Below are positions 24,741-33,653 of a DNA stretch of 37,588 nucleotides, piece by piece (positions within the stretch are counted from its first letter, which is position 1; each line of letters starts with the position of its first letter). The DNA comes from CAIVND01 sp035532075 (GTDB lineage: Bacteria > Actinomycetota > Acidimicrobiia > Acidimicrobiales > Bog-793). The notes under the pieces are model-generated. The model saw only the letters and a list, made by a program, of their open reading frames with translations, ran no database searches and was not told the DNA's origin. Both the position numbers and the translations under genes were made by a program. The stretch lies in NCBI GenBank assembly GCA_035532075.1, contig DATKRV010000018.1:1-37588 (forward strand). The letters run 5' to 3'.

Positions 24741-25133
24741 ATGGTGAGCGCACGACGACGTTCGATAGAGATTGCTGGAGCGGAGCACGCGGCGCCGATA
24801 CCGATGGGTTGTCGGATCGACAACATCATCTACTCATCCGGGATCATGGGAAATGACCCGACAACGGGAGAAACGGCAAAGACCGGTGAGGAACAGGTTC
24901 GTTACGCGTTTGCAAATGTTGCGAAGTTCCTCGAAGCGGCTGGAGTAACGCCCGATGACGTCATCCGGATGACCGTATTGCTCGAAGACATGGACCTTCG
25001 TGTCCACGTCAACGAGGAGTGGCTGAAGATGTTTCCCAACCCGATGAGTCGCCCGGCGCGCCACGCCCTCAACCAGAAACTCAACGGTTCGATGCTCGTG
25101 CAGCTCGAGGTCATCGCCGTCGCGAACGACTGA
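24741..25133 (+). CDS. RidA (YjgF/YER057c/UK114) family protein
   Basis: 130 residues in the usual Rid length. Visible: IIYSSGIMGNDPTTGE, a helix with VRYAFANVAKFLEAAG, DDVIRMTVLL, and the substrate-arginine region SRPARHAL. RidA hydrolyses reactive enamine/imine intermediates; members of other Rid groups have different substrates. ATG at 24741 follows GGGGGGA. An alternative ATG at 24693 lies exactly six bases after TACCAT and could start a leaderless 146-residue form. Confidence 0.9.
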   Translation: MVSARRRSIEIAGAEHAAPIPMGCRIDNIIYSSGIMGNDPTTGETAKTGEEQVRYAFANVAKFLEAAGVTPDDVIRMTVLLEDMDLRVHVNEEWLKMFPNPMSRPARHALNQKLNGSMLVQLEVIAVAND

Positions 25134-25171
25134 ACCTCAAGACTGCACTTCGACGGTAGGGTGACGAGATC

Positions 25172-26224
25172 ATGGTGATCCTCTCGGTACTCGACCAGTC
25201 TCCCGTCCCCTCTGGCTCATCTGCACAAGATGCGATCGCGAACAGCGTGGACCTCGCGCAGCGCTGCGAGGCACTCGGCTACTCGCGCTACTGGCTCGCC
25301 GAGCACCACGGTACCTATGGTCTTGCAGGCTCTGCGCCCGAGTTGCTCATCGCGCACATCGCCGCCAAGACCACAACGATCCGTGTCGGATCTGGGGGTG
25401 TGATGCTTCCCCATTACAGCGCACTCAAGGTCGCGGAGCTCTTCCGCGTCCTTGCAACCATGCATCCGGATCGAATCGATCTCGGACTCGGCCGCGCTCC
25501 AGGTGGCACACCGCTGGCAACCCTCGCACTGCAGCGCAACCGCCAACATCCGGCCGGTGATGATTTCTTGGAACAGCTTGCCGAGCTGCGCGCGTGGCTC
25601 GCGGATGATTTTCCCGAAAACCATCCGTTTGCGAAACAACCCGCAACACCAGTTCCCGAAACCTCTCCTGAACTGTGGCTGTTGAGTTCGAGTGGATACT
25701 CCGCACAGGCGGCCGCACACTTTGGAACCGGTCTGTGCTTTGCCCATTTCATCAATGCCCATGGTGGTCCCGAGGCGATGGCCTATTACCGTGAGCACTT
25801 TGCCCACTATCGCAACGAAGATGTCGCGCGAACTGCGATTGCGGTGCGCGTCATCGTCGCAGATACCAACGAAGAAGCAGAGCATCTTGGCGCAAGTATG
25901 GATCTTTGGAGACTTCGACAACGACGCTATGGCGAACACGGCGCGGTACCGACCCCCGAGGAGGCACTCGCCCATTCCTACACCGACGCGGATCTCTCAG
26001 TCGTCATCGACTCGCGTTCGCGCGCGATCGCCGGAGATCAAGAGCGCGTGCACGCGACGCTCACTGAGCTTGCCCGCGACTATGGCGTTGACGAGATCGT
26101 CGCGGTCACGATTACCCATGACCACCGGGCGCGCGTCAGATCCTACGAACTTCTTGCGCAGGCATTCGGACTCTCGTCAGCCAAAGAGCGCAACGTCGCT
26201 CACTCGGGTGTGCAGCTCGTCTGA
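25172..26224 (+). CDS. LLM-class flavin-dependent monooxygenase (MsnO8-like)
   Basis: 350-residue luciferase-like protein. Visible: LSVLDQSPVPSGSSAQ, YWLAEHHGTYGLAGSAPE, RVGSGGVMLPHYSALKVAE and RIDLGLGRAPGGT, all typical of the LLM/MsnO8 group. By family it uses reduced FMN or F420; the substrate is unknown. ATG at 25172 lies nine bases after TAGGGT and has little Shine-Dalgarno sequence. It follows the RidA gene by 38 bases and meets the DedA gene tail to tail. Confidence 0.92.
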   Translation: MVILSVLDQSPVPSGSSAQDAIANSVDLAQRCEALGYSRYWLAEHHGTYGLAGSAPELLIAHIAAKTTTIRVGSGGVMLPHYSALKVAELFRVLATMHPDRIDLGLGRAPGGTPLATLALQRNRQHPAGDDFLEQLAELRAWLADDFPENHPFAKQPATPVPETSPELWLLSSSGYSAQAAAHFGTGLCFAHFINAHGGPEAMAYYREHFAHYRNEDVARTAIAVRVIVADTNEEAEHLGASMDLWRLRQRRYGEHGAVPTPEEALAHSYTDADLSVVIDSRSRAIAGDQERVHATLTELARDYGVDEIVAVTITHDHRARVRSYELLAQAFGLSSAKERNVAHSGVQLV

Positions 26225-26236
26225 GGGCGCGTTCGC

Positions 26237-26839
26237 CTAGCGCGACGAACGGATCCGTTCGTGCCGGAGTTCAACATAACGATGTCGCAACACTGCAAGC
26301 GCAGCAATGACGACCGCTGCGAGGATGAGGTATCCGGCAAGCTTGAAATCATGCACGACCTTGGTCCAGGCCGAGCCGACGCCGTATCCGATTCCGCACA
26401 GAACGCACGCGTAGACCAGCGTTCCAATGAAGCTAAACGCCAAGAACTTCGCGTAGGTCATCTTGACGATCCCGGCGATCCACGAAACCGGCAGCCTTAG
26501 CACAGGAAGCGCGCGACCGATCGCGATGAAGTACTCGCCGCGTCCATCAAGCCAGTGCTCGGCCCGATCCAGGTCTCGAGTTCCGACCAGCACATATTTT
26601 CCGTAGCGCTCGACAAGGGGCCGCCCACCCCAGCGAAAGAGAAAATAGGCGCACGATGAGCCGACAACCTCTGCCAATGTACCGAGCACGATCGCGAGAA
26701 CGATGTTCAGGTGATGTTCATAAGAAAGCACCCCCGCGTAGCCGAAGGTGACCTCAGAGGGGATCGGAATGATGAACGACTGGATGAGCGCGAGGGCGAT
26801 CAGCGCGAGATAACCGTGGGTGATGAGGAGGTGTTCCAT
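26237..26839 (-). CDS. DedA-family membrane protein
   Basis: 200 residues with four to five membrane segments and the DedA pattern: ALIQSFIIPIPSEVTFGYAG near the N-terminus, then YFLFRWGGRPLVERYGKY and GRALPVLRLPVSWIAGIVKM. DedA proteins are linked to lipid carrier flipping and proton-motive-force maintenance in other bacteria. ATG at 26839 (MEHLLITHGY) is preferred; a longer start at 26929 has no family support. The C-terminus is very basic. Confidence 0.9.
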   Translation of the reverse strand: MEHLLITHGYLALIALALIQSFIIPIPSEVTFGYAGVLSYEHHLNIVLAIVLGTLAEVVGSSCAYFLFRWGGRPLVERYGKYVLVGTRDLDRAEHWLDGRGEYFIAIGRALPVLRLPVSWIAGIVKMTYAKFLAFSFIGTLVYACVLCGIGYGVGSAWTKVVHDFKLAGYLILAAVVIAALAVLRHRYVELRHERIRSSR

Positions 26840-26917
26840 TCCGGAAGTTTTAGTCGAGAATCGGATACAACTGGTGTCACATCCGGCCATTTCATTCGCA
26901 CCGCGACACCAAGGCTC

Positions 26918-26923
26918 TAACGT
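26918..26923 (+). promoter_or_regulatory. -10 box of a leaderless nuclease transcript
   Basis: TAACGT ends six bases before the ATG at 26930 and no ribosome-binding site is present. Confidence 0.5.
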
Positions 26924-26929
26924 AACCAC

Positions 26930-27715
26930 ATGGCCGTCGATATTCCAAGCACACTCAGCCCATCAAAGCTCGGGAAATTCATGAGCTGCCCTCTCGCCTT
27001 TCGCTTCTCCTACATCGACCATCTCCCCGAGCCAGCCAACAGAGCCCAGCTGCTCGGCACGCTCGTGCACCGCGCACTGCAGTTGCTCTACGCGCAAGGA
27101 GAGGCCGGCGATCGAACTCCCGAACGCGCGATCGAGGTACTGAGATCCGCCCACCTTGAGATGTCTGACACCGAAGAGATGGCCACCCTTCGCTTTGACC
27201 AGCAAGAATCAAACGCGTTTTTCGAGGATGCCCGTTCGCTTGTGACGAGCTACTTTGCAATGGAAGATCCCGGGTCCGTGCAACCGATCGGGATCGAACT
27301 CGATTTGAGGGTCTCGCTCGACGGGGTGGAGCTTCGGGGGATCATCGATCGACTCGACCTGCTTGAGAGCGGTGACATCGTGGTCACGGACTACAAGACC
27401 GGACGCTCGCCGCGCTCTGACCAGTCGCGTTCACGCCTTCTCGGCGTGCAGTTCTACGCGTACCTTTGCGAGGCAACATTCGGTGTCCGCCCGCGCGAGG
27501 TCCGGCTTCTCTATCTCAAGGATCAGGTTGTCATCGTCGAATCACCCAACGACCAGACGATGCGCGGACTCAAATCGCGCGCGCTTGCCGTCTGGGCGGC
27601 AATTGAACGAGCGTGCGAGACCGAGGACTTCCGGCCCAACCCGACACAGCTGTGCCGGTTCTGTGCCTTTCAGTCACTCTGTCCGGCCTTCCAGGGCCAG
27701 AACGGCACTGCCTGA
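26930..27715 (+). CDS. RecB-like PD-(D/E)XK nuclease with probable [4Fe-4S] cluster
   Basis: 261 residues. LSPSKLGKFMSCPLAFRFSY opens the domain with Cys20. The nuclease core is GIIDRLDLLE followed by VVTDYKTG (the D-xK motif), then GVQFYAYLCEA. Three cysteines close the protein in LCRFCAFQSLCPAF, so with Cys20 there are four, as in Cas4/AddB Fe-S nucleases. Stand-alone proteins of this size are common in actinobacteria and are annotated as RecB-family exonucleases. No helicase or CRISPR genes are nearby. Its exact role in repair is not known. Confidence 0.92.
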   Translation: MAVDIPSTLSPSKLGKFMSCPLAFRFSYIDHLPEPANRAQLLGTLVHRALQLLYAQGEAGDRTPERAIEVLRSAHLEMSDTEEMATLRFDQQESNAFFEDARSLVTSYFAMEDPGSVQPIGIELDLRVSLDGVELRGIIDRLDLLESGDIVVTDYKTGRSPRSDQSRSRLLGVQFYAYLCEATFGVRPREVRLLYLKDQVVIVESPNDQTMRGLKSRALAVWAAIERACETEDFRPNPTQLCRFCAFQSLCPAFQGQNGTA

Positions 27716-27837
27716 GCCTCCGCCGAGGTGTCCACCGACGACACCATTCATCAGCTCCAAGGTGCTCGACGCGCGGGGCGGTTCGCGCACTGGAGATGAC
27801 CGTCATGAAATGGTCTTGCGCGTTAGCCTGTTTGCAC

Positions 27838-28374
27838 ATGCTAAGGGACCTGATCAAGATCTTTGACGATCGCGTCGATGCCTCCTTTGACGCACTGCGC
27901 GGTAACCGCGTCGCGGATCGCACCTTCTATACCGCATCCGAACTCGGTGATTTTGGACTCCTCTGGGTGATCTTCGGTCTCGTGCGCGCGCTGCGCGGAG
28001 GAGCACTCAATGAACGCGCCGCGGTACGCGCGATCATCGCCACGGGCGTCGAGTCATTCTTGGTCAACATCATCCTTAAGTCATTCTTCGGACGAGGTCG
28101 ACCTGTGCGCGAGATTGAACATCCCCTCCCGATCCGCCAGCCGCTCACCTCGAGCTTTCCCTCCGGGCATGCAACCGCCGCATTTTGCGGGGCGGTCCTG
28201 CTCAGCGACGAAGACCCGCTCGCGGCTCTCTACTTTGCAAGTGCGATGGTGGTTGCCCTGAGCCGGATCTACGTCAAGATCCACCACGCCTCTGATGTCG
28301 TGGCGGGAGTCGCCGTCGGCCTCTCCCTTGGAGTCATTGCGAAGCGCCTCTTCCCCCTCCGACGGGCGCATTGA
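27838..28374 (+). CDS. PAP2-family membrane phosphatase
   Basis: 178 residues. The three phosphatase motifs are visible: KSFFGRGRP, SFPSGHA and SRIYVKIHHASDVVAG. It probably dephosphorylates a lipid phosphate or undecaprenyl pyrophosphate at the membrane. The start at 27838 (MLRDLIKIFDD) is taken from family length. ATG at 27805 has GGAG eight bases upstream and would add 11 residues, while TAGCCT lies eight bases before 27838. It follows the nuclease gene by about 120 bases. Confidence 0.9.
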   Translation: MLRDLIKIFDDRVDASFDALRGNRVADRTFYTASELGDFGLLWVIFGLVRALRGGALNERAAVRAIIATGVESFLVNIILKSFFGRGRPVREIEHPLPIRQPLTSSFPSGHATAAFCGAVLLSDEDPLAALYFASAMVVALSRIYVKIHHASDVVAGVAVGLSLGVIAKRLFPLRRAH

Positions 28375-28509
28375 TCCAATTTCACAGAACGCGTCCTTGA
28401 GGCAATACGCGAGCGGTACCACGCGACACACATCCACCGCGGTCATGTTGTCGGGCAAGAACTAGCATAGGTAGACCTCGAGAGACTGCTTGTGCCAAGG
28501 GAGAACGGA

Positions 28510-29004
28510 ATGAAAGTTGCAATCGTGATGGGGAGCGATTCAGACGAATCGGTCATGCGCCTCGCTTCGGATGCCCTCGACGAGTTCAATGTCGACTGGG
28601 AGATGCGCGTGCTCTCTGCCCATCGCACACCAGACGATGCGATCGCCTACGCGCGATCGGCTGCCTCGCGCGACATCGGAGTTATTATCGCCGGTGCCGG
28701 GGGCGCTGCGCATCTCCCAGGTGTGCTCGCCGCGGTGACGACGCTTCCCGTGATCGGCGTCCCCGTCGCACTCAAAGCGCTCGATGGTCTCGACTCGTTG
28801 CTGTCGATCGTGCAGATGCCGCGGGGCATTCCGGTTGCGACCGTTGCAATCGATAACGCCCGAAACGCGGGACTACTCGCAGTCCGCATGCTCGCAATTT
28901 CGGATATCTCGCTTCGCGAGAAAGTGGCCGAATTCCAGAAGAAACTTGCCGACGAGGTGCGCAGACGCGACCAGGCGATGCAAGAGCGACTCCACAAGGG
29001 CTGA
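28510..29004 (+). CDS. purE: N5-carboxyaminoimidazole ribonucleotide mutase PurE
   Basis: 164 residues. It moves the carboxyl group of N5-CAIR to make CAIR in purine synthesis. Visible: VAIVMGSDSDESVM, LSAHRTPD with the catalytic His, and IIAGAGGAAHLPGVLAA. ATG at 28510 has AAGGGAGAA upstream. The partner PurK is not in the window. The next gene starts 13 bases after its stop. Confidence 0.97.
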   Translation: MKVAIVMGSDSDESVMRLASDALDEFNVDWEMRVLSAHRTPDDAIAYARSAASRDIGVIIAGAGGAAHLPGVLAAVTTLPVIGVPVALKALDGLDSLLSIVQMPRGIPVATVAIDNARNAGLLAVRMLAISDISLREKVAEFQKKLADEVRRRDQAMQERLHKG

Positions 29005-29017
29005 TCAGGGAACCTTT

Positions 29018-29845
29018 GTGACCCCTTCGCTGCTCGAACGACTCGGATACGATAAGGACCAGACGGCAGTCATTGTCTCGGTTGACGAACTTGGATTCTG
29101 TCAGTCGGCAAATTCGGCAACCTATGAGCTGCTTCGTTACAGGCACGCGACCTCGACCTCGCTCATGATTCCCGCCCCATGGGCACGTGCTGCTGCTGCA
29201 GATCACCGCGGTGAGGATGTCGGCGTCAACCTGACGATCATCTCCGAACTCGAGCGTTATCGGTGGGGACCGATCACCCATGCCCCCTCTCTTCTTGACG
29301 GGGACGGCGCGTTTCCGCGCACAGCAGACGATGTCTGGGAGCATGCAGATCTTGACGAGGTGCGCCGAGAATGGCGCGCGCAGATTGAGCGCGCGGTGCT
29401 TTGGGGGTTTGATGTCACCCACCTCGTGACGCACTTCGATGCGGTCGAGCGCAAACCCGAATTCTTCGACGTCTATCTCGACTTAGCCGAAGACTTTTCG
29501 CTCCCGGTGCGCCTCAGCGGCGCGGGCCCCGGACGCGAGATTGGATTTCCGATCCGCGAACTGACAGATGCTCGTGGGGTTCTCACGCCCGACAGCACGA
29601 TCGAAATCCACCACCTCGGTAAAAGCGCCGCGGAGGTTGCTCTAGCGATCTCCGCGCTTGCTCCCGGGGTCCACGAGATTGTTGGTCGCGTCGCGCATGA
29701 CAGCAACGAGTTGCGCGGGGCCACGCCACATTTTGCCGAGCGCGTCCGAACTTATGAACTCCTGCGGGAAATCGATTGGAACAATATTGCGGTGGAAAGA
29801 ACTAACTACCGAGCGCTTGCCGACGCAATGCGGGGCATCCGCTGA
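29018..29845 (+). CDS. YdjC/ChbG-family deacetylase-like protein with altered metal site
   Basis: 275 residues. The overall family pattern is clear: VSVDELGFCQSANSATYELL, TSTSLMIPAPWARAAA, GVNLTI, YRWGP and THLVTHFDAVERKPEFF. In active relatives the first motif is usually DDFG, the second GVHLTL, and the third HLDSH. Here they read DELG (residues 23-26), GVNL (His replaced by Asn71) and HLVTH (H135, H139). At least one metal ligand is therefore replaced. It may be inactive, bind a different metal, or do another job. GTG at 29018 with AGGGA upstream, 13 bases after purE. Confidence 0.85.
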   Translation: MTPSLLERLGYDKDQTAVIVSVDELGFCQSANSATYELLRYRHATSTSLMIPAPWARAAAADHRGEDVGVNLTIISELERYRWGPITHAPSLLDGDGAFPRTADDVWEHADLDEVRREWRAQIERAVLWGFDVTHLVTHFDAVERKPEFFDVYLDLAEDFSLPVRLSGAGPGREIGFPIRELTDARGVLTPDSTIEIHHLGKSAAEVALAISALAPGVHEIVGRVAHDSNELRGATPHFAERVRTYELLREIDWNNIAVERTNYRALADAMRGIR

Positions 29846-29875
29846 CCAAAATCACCTCGCGTCATTCGCCGATGA

Positions 29876-30292
29876 TCAATAGTATTTCGGGACGTATGCT
29901 CCGCGGCCAAGTGCGGCGGACTCAAATTGGTCCATCTCTTCGTCAACGCCACCGACGACCTCGGTGACCCAGTCAAGTCGCTCTTTCAGGATGCGCTCGA
30001 CACCTCCGGTCAGAGTGACACTCGAGACCGCGCATGACCCACACGCTCCCTGAAGCTGAACTTCGACGATGCCGTTGATGTAGTCAGCCTCGACGAGTTC
30101 GAGATCTCCGCCGTCGATCTGTACCGCCGGTCGAAGCATCTCGATGATGTCCAGCAATGCGTGTCGGCGCCCCTCGATGACCTCCTCACTGAGTTCGCTC
30201 ATGCCATCCACGACTGCACGTTCAACGCACGCGTCGCTCTCAACTTCGGTTGAATCTGTCACAATCACCTCGGTGTCATCGCTGCTCGTCAT
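29876..30292 (-). CDS. NifU C-terminal domain Fe-S scaffold protein
   Basis: 138 residues. The C-terminal NifU domain has RPAVQIDGGDLELVE and the cluster-binding CGSC (84-87) in LQGACGSCAVSS. It is preceded by a 45-residue acidic N-terminus that is not part of the domain. Such proteins carry and deliver Fe-S clusters; MoaA, the ferredoxin and the nuclease in this window all need them, though the link is only by function. ATG at 30292 with AGGAAG upstream. Divergent from the nucleotidyltransferase gene. Confidence 0.9.
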   Translation of the reverse strand: MTSSDDTEVIVTDSTEVESDACVERAVVDGMSELSEEVIEGRRHALLDIIEMLRPAVQIDGGDLELVEADYINGIVEVQLQGACGSCAVSSVTLTGGVERILKERLDWVTEVVGGVDEEMDQFESAALGRGAYVPKYY

Positions 30293-30358
30293 TTTCTTCC
30301 TAACATCTTCCTAACAACATTCAGGCATTTGACTAATGCTTTTTGAGAACCGTACTCG

Positions 30359-30364
30359 TAGGCT
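30359..30364 (+). promoter_or_regulatory. -10 box of a leaderless nucleotidyltransferase transcript
   Basis: TAGGCT ends seven bases before the ATG at 30372. The same hexamer precedes the genes at 12629 and 34032. There is no ribosome-binding site. Confidence 0.5.
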
Positions 30365-30371
30365 GACAATC

Positions 30372-31271
30372 ATGCAGCTCGTAATCTTGGCCGCCGGTTT
30401 CGGACGCCGCTTCGGTGGACTGAAGCAGCTCGCACCCGTCGGCCCAAACGGCCAAGCCATTATGGACTATACGGCATACGCGGCAAAATCATGCGGCTAT
30501 GAGGGCATCATTGCGATTGTACGCGAGGACATCCGCGACGAGATCGCAGAGCACATCAAGATGAACTGGCCAAAAGACCTCCCGGTCGAACTCGTCATTC
30601 AGGGACCCACTCCCGGGACCGCCCAGGCAGTGCTCTCGGCGGCCCCGTTCATTCACGGTCCCTTTGGCGTCGCGAATGCGGACGACATCTACGGAGAGCC
30701 AGCACTGCGCGCGCTCGCTGAGCACTTCGAGAGCGGTACGTCGGGATTCTCCTCCCCCGATGAGGTTCGTGGGCAACATCTGTTGGTCGCCTATCACGTC
30801 ATGCGCACAGTTTTGACTGACGCAACGGTGACGCGTGGCCTGTGCGAGGTCGATGCCGATGACAAACTCCTCTCGATCGAAGAAAACCTAGTTTCATTGC
30901 GCGAGGACGGCCGCTTCAATGCCGAGCCCCTTATTTCCTCGGCGGGAAAGACTCCAAGCATCCTCGAGGGAAATGAATGGGTATCAATGAACCTCTGGGG
31001 CTTCTACCCGAGCATGCTGACGATTCTCGCCAATGCAGTCGAGAACTTTGATGCAGCCCAGGCGGGGCGACGCGAGCTCCTCCTTCCCGAAGTCGTCGGG
31101 CGCGCCGTACATTCGGGGGACATAAATGTTCATGTGCTTGAGACCGACGAGCGATGTATCGGCGTGACCCATGCAGAAGATGTCACAATCGTCCGCGAAG
31201 AGCTCATCGTCACTCCAAAGCCACGCGCCATTTGGCCCAATTCCCTCACTCGAGGTCGCACTCGCGAATAG
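30372..31271 (+). CDS. Sugar-phosphate nucleotidyltransferase-like protein (NTP_transferase family)
   Basis: 299 residues. The nucleotide-binding N-terminus reads QLVILAAGFGRRFGGLKQL, slightly unlike the usual LAGGxGTRL. VANADDIYG holds the metal-binding Asp region. C-terminal ELLLPEVVG fits the family. It should join an NTP to a sugar phosphate or related group; the substrate cannot be told. ATG at 30372 chosen on family start and the -10 box; an in-frame start at 30336 would add 12 residues. Confidence 0.87.
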   Translation: MQLVILAAGFGRRFGGLKQLAPVGPNGQAIMDYTAYAAKSCGYEGIIAIVREDIRDEIAEHIKMNWPKDLPVELVIQGPTPGTAQAVLSAAPFIHGPFGVANADDIYGEPALRALAEHFESGTSGFSSPDEVRGQHLLVAYHVMRTVLTDATVTRGLCEVDADDKLLSIEENLVSLREDGRFNAEPLISSAGKTPSILEGNEWVSMNLWGFYPSMLTILANAVENFDAAQAGRRELLLPEVVGRAVHSGDINVHVLETDERCIGVTHAEDVTIVREELIVTPKPRAIWPNSLTRGRTRE

Positions 31272-31882
31272 GCGGTAGTTCGGATTTCATTGCCAAGATT
31301 TGAACCTTAAATTAGGTCATTTCGACTGGGTCCATTGCATCATTTCCAAAGGAGACTTGGTAAGAATTCACTGTCGCTGTTCAATCTGGTTCGGTCAACG
31401 ACATCGTGGGATCTGATCCAAATTGGGTTCAAAATCCTCGATCAAGAAAATCAATCGAACTGAATCTTGATACGTTGCCAACGACACGGCAAGAAGGTCC
31501 AAACCGAGGTCTCGACATGATCTGAACCAGGTAAATCTGCTCAATGTTCTCGGTAGGGGTAAAGTGAAGAATCCAACACGATAAAAAACTGGACTCGATG
31601 TAGGTACGTCGCGATGCTTGCGTCTCTCTCGCTGTCGATCGCGAATAGTGTTCGCAGCCGGTTCTCTATCCGTCGCGGGCCACGCCGATATGAGTTCTCA
31701 TGTCTGGCTCTTGAGATATTGTGATTCATATCTGGCACAGAATTTCCCCGTAGACGAACGCGTCAACTGCCGATCATCCACAGCTGTTATTTGCGAAGAT
31801 AAACTCCATTTTCGCCCCGAACGCGCGATTGCCCGCAGAGGGACGAATGACCATCAGCTGTTCTGCGCTCTCAATGAATTGG
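31272..31882. other. Gene-poor, AT-richer stretch (611 bases)
   Basis: No supported gene or RNA on either strand. By eye it is less GC-rich than the flanking genes. A GGGTTCAAAATCC stretch near 31427 resembles a tRNA T loop but the stem does not pair, so no tRNA is called. It lies between two convergent genes and may be the remains of an insertion. Confidence 0.4.
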
Positions 31883-33247
31883 TTAATATCCCGACGTCAG
31901 GTTGTCGGTCAAAGAATCGCCAACTACAAAGACTTCATATCGGTCTTTGCCCGCCCGTTTGGCTCGGTACATCGCGATGTCAGCGTTGCGCAAGATCTCT
32001 GTGGGATCGATACTGCCTGTTCGCGGCGTTGCGATACCGATACTTGCAGAGACATTGAATCGGGTTGAGCCAACGACAAATGGGGCTCGCATTTCATGAA
32101 GAATTCGACTCGCAACCTTCTCAGCGACAACTCCGTCAGGATCTCCCGTAACAACAGCAGCGAATTCATCGCCCCCGAGTCGACCGATGAGGTCATTGGG
32201 CCGCACGCAGCTGATCAATCGCTCGGCGAACTGGACAAGAAGTCCGTCTCCACTTTCATGCCCAAATATGTCATTTACGTTTTTGAAATCGTCGATGTCA
32301 ATGTAAAGAACGCTCATTCGAGAGGCTCTCCTGTCGAAACCCGGGCCGAATGCACCCGCTAAGCGGTCAAGAAGCATTGCGCGATTTGGTAAACCCGTGA
32401 GCGAATCGTGAAATGCTCGATACTCGAGGCTCAGTTGATAGTCAACCATGGAATCAGCCATGGCATTGAATGCCTTGTCAAGCTCTCCAATTTCATCATC
32501 TCGTTCGACTTCAATGCGATGTTCATAATCGCCCGCCTCGAGTCTCATGGCTCCATCGAGCAAAATACCGAGCGGGCGAAGAAGTTTCCTTATCAATCGA
32601 CGTCGGGAATATTCAGTGAAAGACAGTACTGATACGAACCCAGCGACCAAGAGCGCAACAAGGATCTGCTCAAATTTCACTCCTCTTGATATACCGCTGC
32701 TTAACTGACCGAGGACCGGACCTTCAAGGTTGTTGAGCAGCGTGATGGTGCCATCGCTTGATGCCCCATATGTCGGATTGTCGACTGCGTGGTTTCCTTT
32801 CATGAGGTAGACGTTGCTGCCCCAGAGGCCAAAGGAGGTGAGGCCATGTTGCCAGGAATACCGCGCCAATTCGAAAGTTGCATAGCTCGCATCGCCTCTT
32901 GGAAAGAGAGGGGCGGCCCCGTGGAACAACTTGTCTATAGATTGTTGCTGGCGCAAAAAGACGCCCCGGTCGATGGTTTGGCCCGAAAGCAGTTTATGGG
33001 CGAGTTCCTCATGGCTGATGATCTCAGCACGAAGCGTCGATATCGCGCTCATCTCGTCACGGAGATGGACTTCGGCATTTTTAAGCCCAGATATGACGAT
33101 GTGCACTCCCGCGATTGTCGTTCCCGCGCCGAAGAACAGCAGTATCAGCAACGCGGCGAAGGTTCGAGACCATTCGCGGCGCAGGCTGTGCCTCCGTACC
33201 AGCAGGTTGGCATTCTGCGAATTGGAGATGGACGCGTTGTTCCTCAT
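31883..33247 (-). CDS. Membrane-bound GGDEF diguanylate cyclase with HAMP domain
   Basis: 454 residues. Membrane segment at about 30-55, an extracytoplasmic sensor region (about 56-190), a second membrane segment at about 194-212, HAMP at about 213-268 (RPLGILLDGAMRLEAGDYEHRI begins after it at 224, shown here only in part), and a GGDEF domain from 275. The active site GGDEF is at 358-362. An RxxD inhibition site (RPND, 349-352) lies five residues before it. It should make cyclic di-GMP and be product-inhibited. No EAL domain. Codon use looks less GC-rich than its neighbours. No partner genes nearby. Confidence 0.93.
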   Translation of the reverse strand: MRNNASISNSQNANLLVRRHSLRREWSRTFAALLILLFFGAGTTIAGVHIVISGLKNAEVHLRDEMSAISTLRAEIISHEELAHKLLSGQTIDRGVFLRQQQSIDKLFHGAAPLFPRGDASYATFELARYSWQHGLTSFGLWGSNVYLMKGNHAVDNPTYGASSDGTITLLNNLEGPVLGQLSSGISRGVKFEQILVALLVAGFVSVLSFTEYSRRRLIRKLLRPLGILLDGAMRLEAGDYEHRIEVERDDEIGELDKAFNAMADSMVDYQLSLEYRAFHDSLTGLPNRAMLLDRLAGAFGPGFDRRASRMSVLYIDIDDFKNVNDIFGHESGDGLLVQFAERLISCVRPNDLIGRLGGDEFAAVVTGDPDGVVAEKVASRILHEMRAPFVVGSTRFNVSASIGIATPRTGSIDPTEILRNADIAMYRAKRAGKDRYEVFVVGDSLTDNLTSGY

Positions 33248-33619
33248 CTTGCTAACTCTTCTATATTCCGGTGAAGGTCGAATTAGGAATCTCCACTGAG
33301 GCTAACCCGTTGTCCATCTCCTTTGTGACGCGCGATGCTGATGAAAGACCCCAACAGAACCAATGGGAGGTCATTCCCGATCGCAGATATTCGATACCTC
33401 GAGTCAGCAGGAGAGGTTTGGCAGCTCCCAAATCGGTGATGTAGTGGGTTGTGATGGTCTTGGAAGGGCCCTTAGAAGACAGATGCACGGCGAACGCGTC
33501 CTAATCCATTGGCCGACCACCATGAATACTCTCAATCAATGAGACCCTCATCTATTCGAAGACGGTGCAGCAACCTCAGAGGGTGTGGACACGAGGGACC
33601 CCACTCGGATTCCATCCAC

Positions 33620-33641
33620 CAACCGATAACCAACCGATAAC
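33620..33641. repeat. Two tandem copies of an 11-base unit
   Basis: CAACCGATAAC occurs twice head to tail, at 33620-33630 and 33631-33641. It may be a duplication scar or a paired binding site. Confidence 0.8.
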
Positions 33642-33653
33642 CTGGCCCGTCTC

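Noticed and set aside
26237..26929. Longer DedA start at 26929
   Set aside because: The extra 30 residues are not membrane-like and overlap the promoter of the divergent nuclease gene.
31420..31440. tRNA T-loop-like sequence GGGTTCAAAATCC
   Set aside because: The flanking bases do not form a T stem and no acceptor or anticodon arm fits.
33261..33488. Minus-strand open frame ending 13 bases before the GGDEF start
   Set aside because: No recognisable content, and it would fill the expected promoter region.
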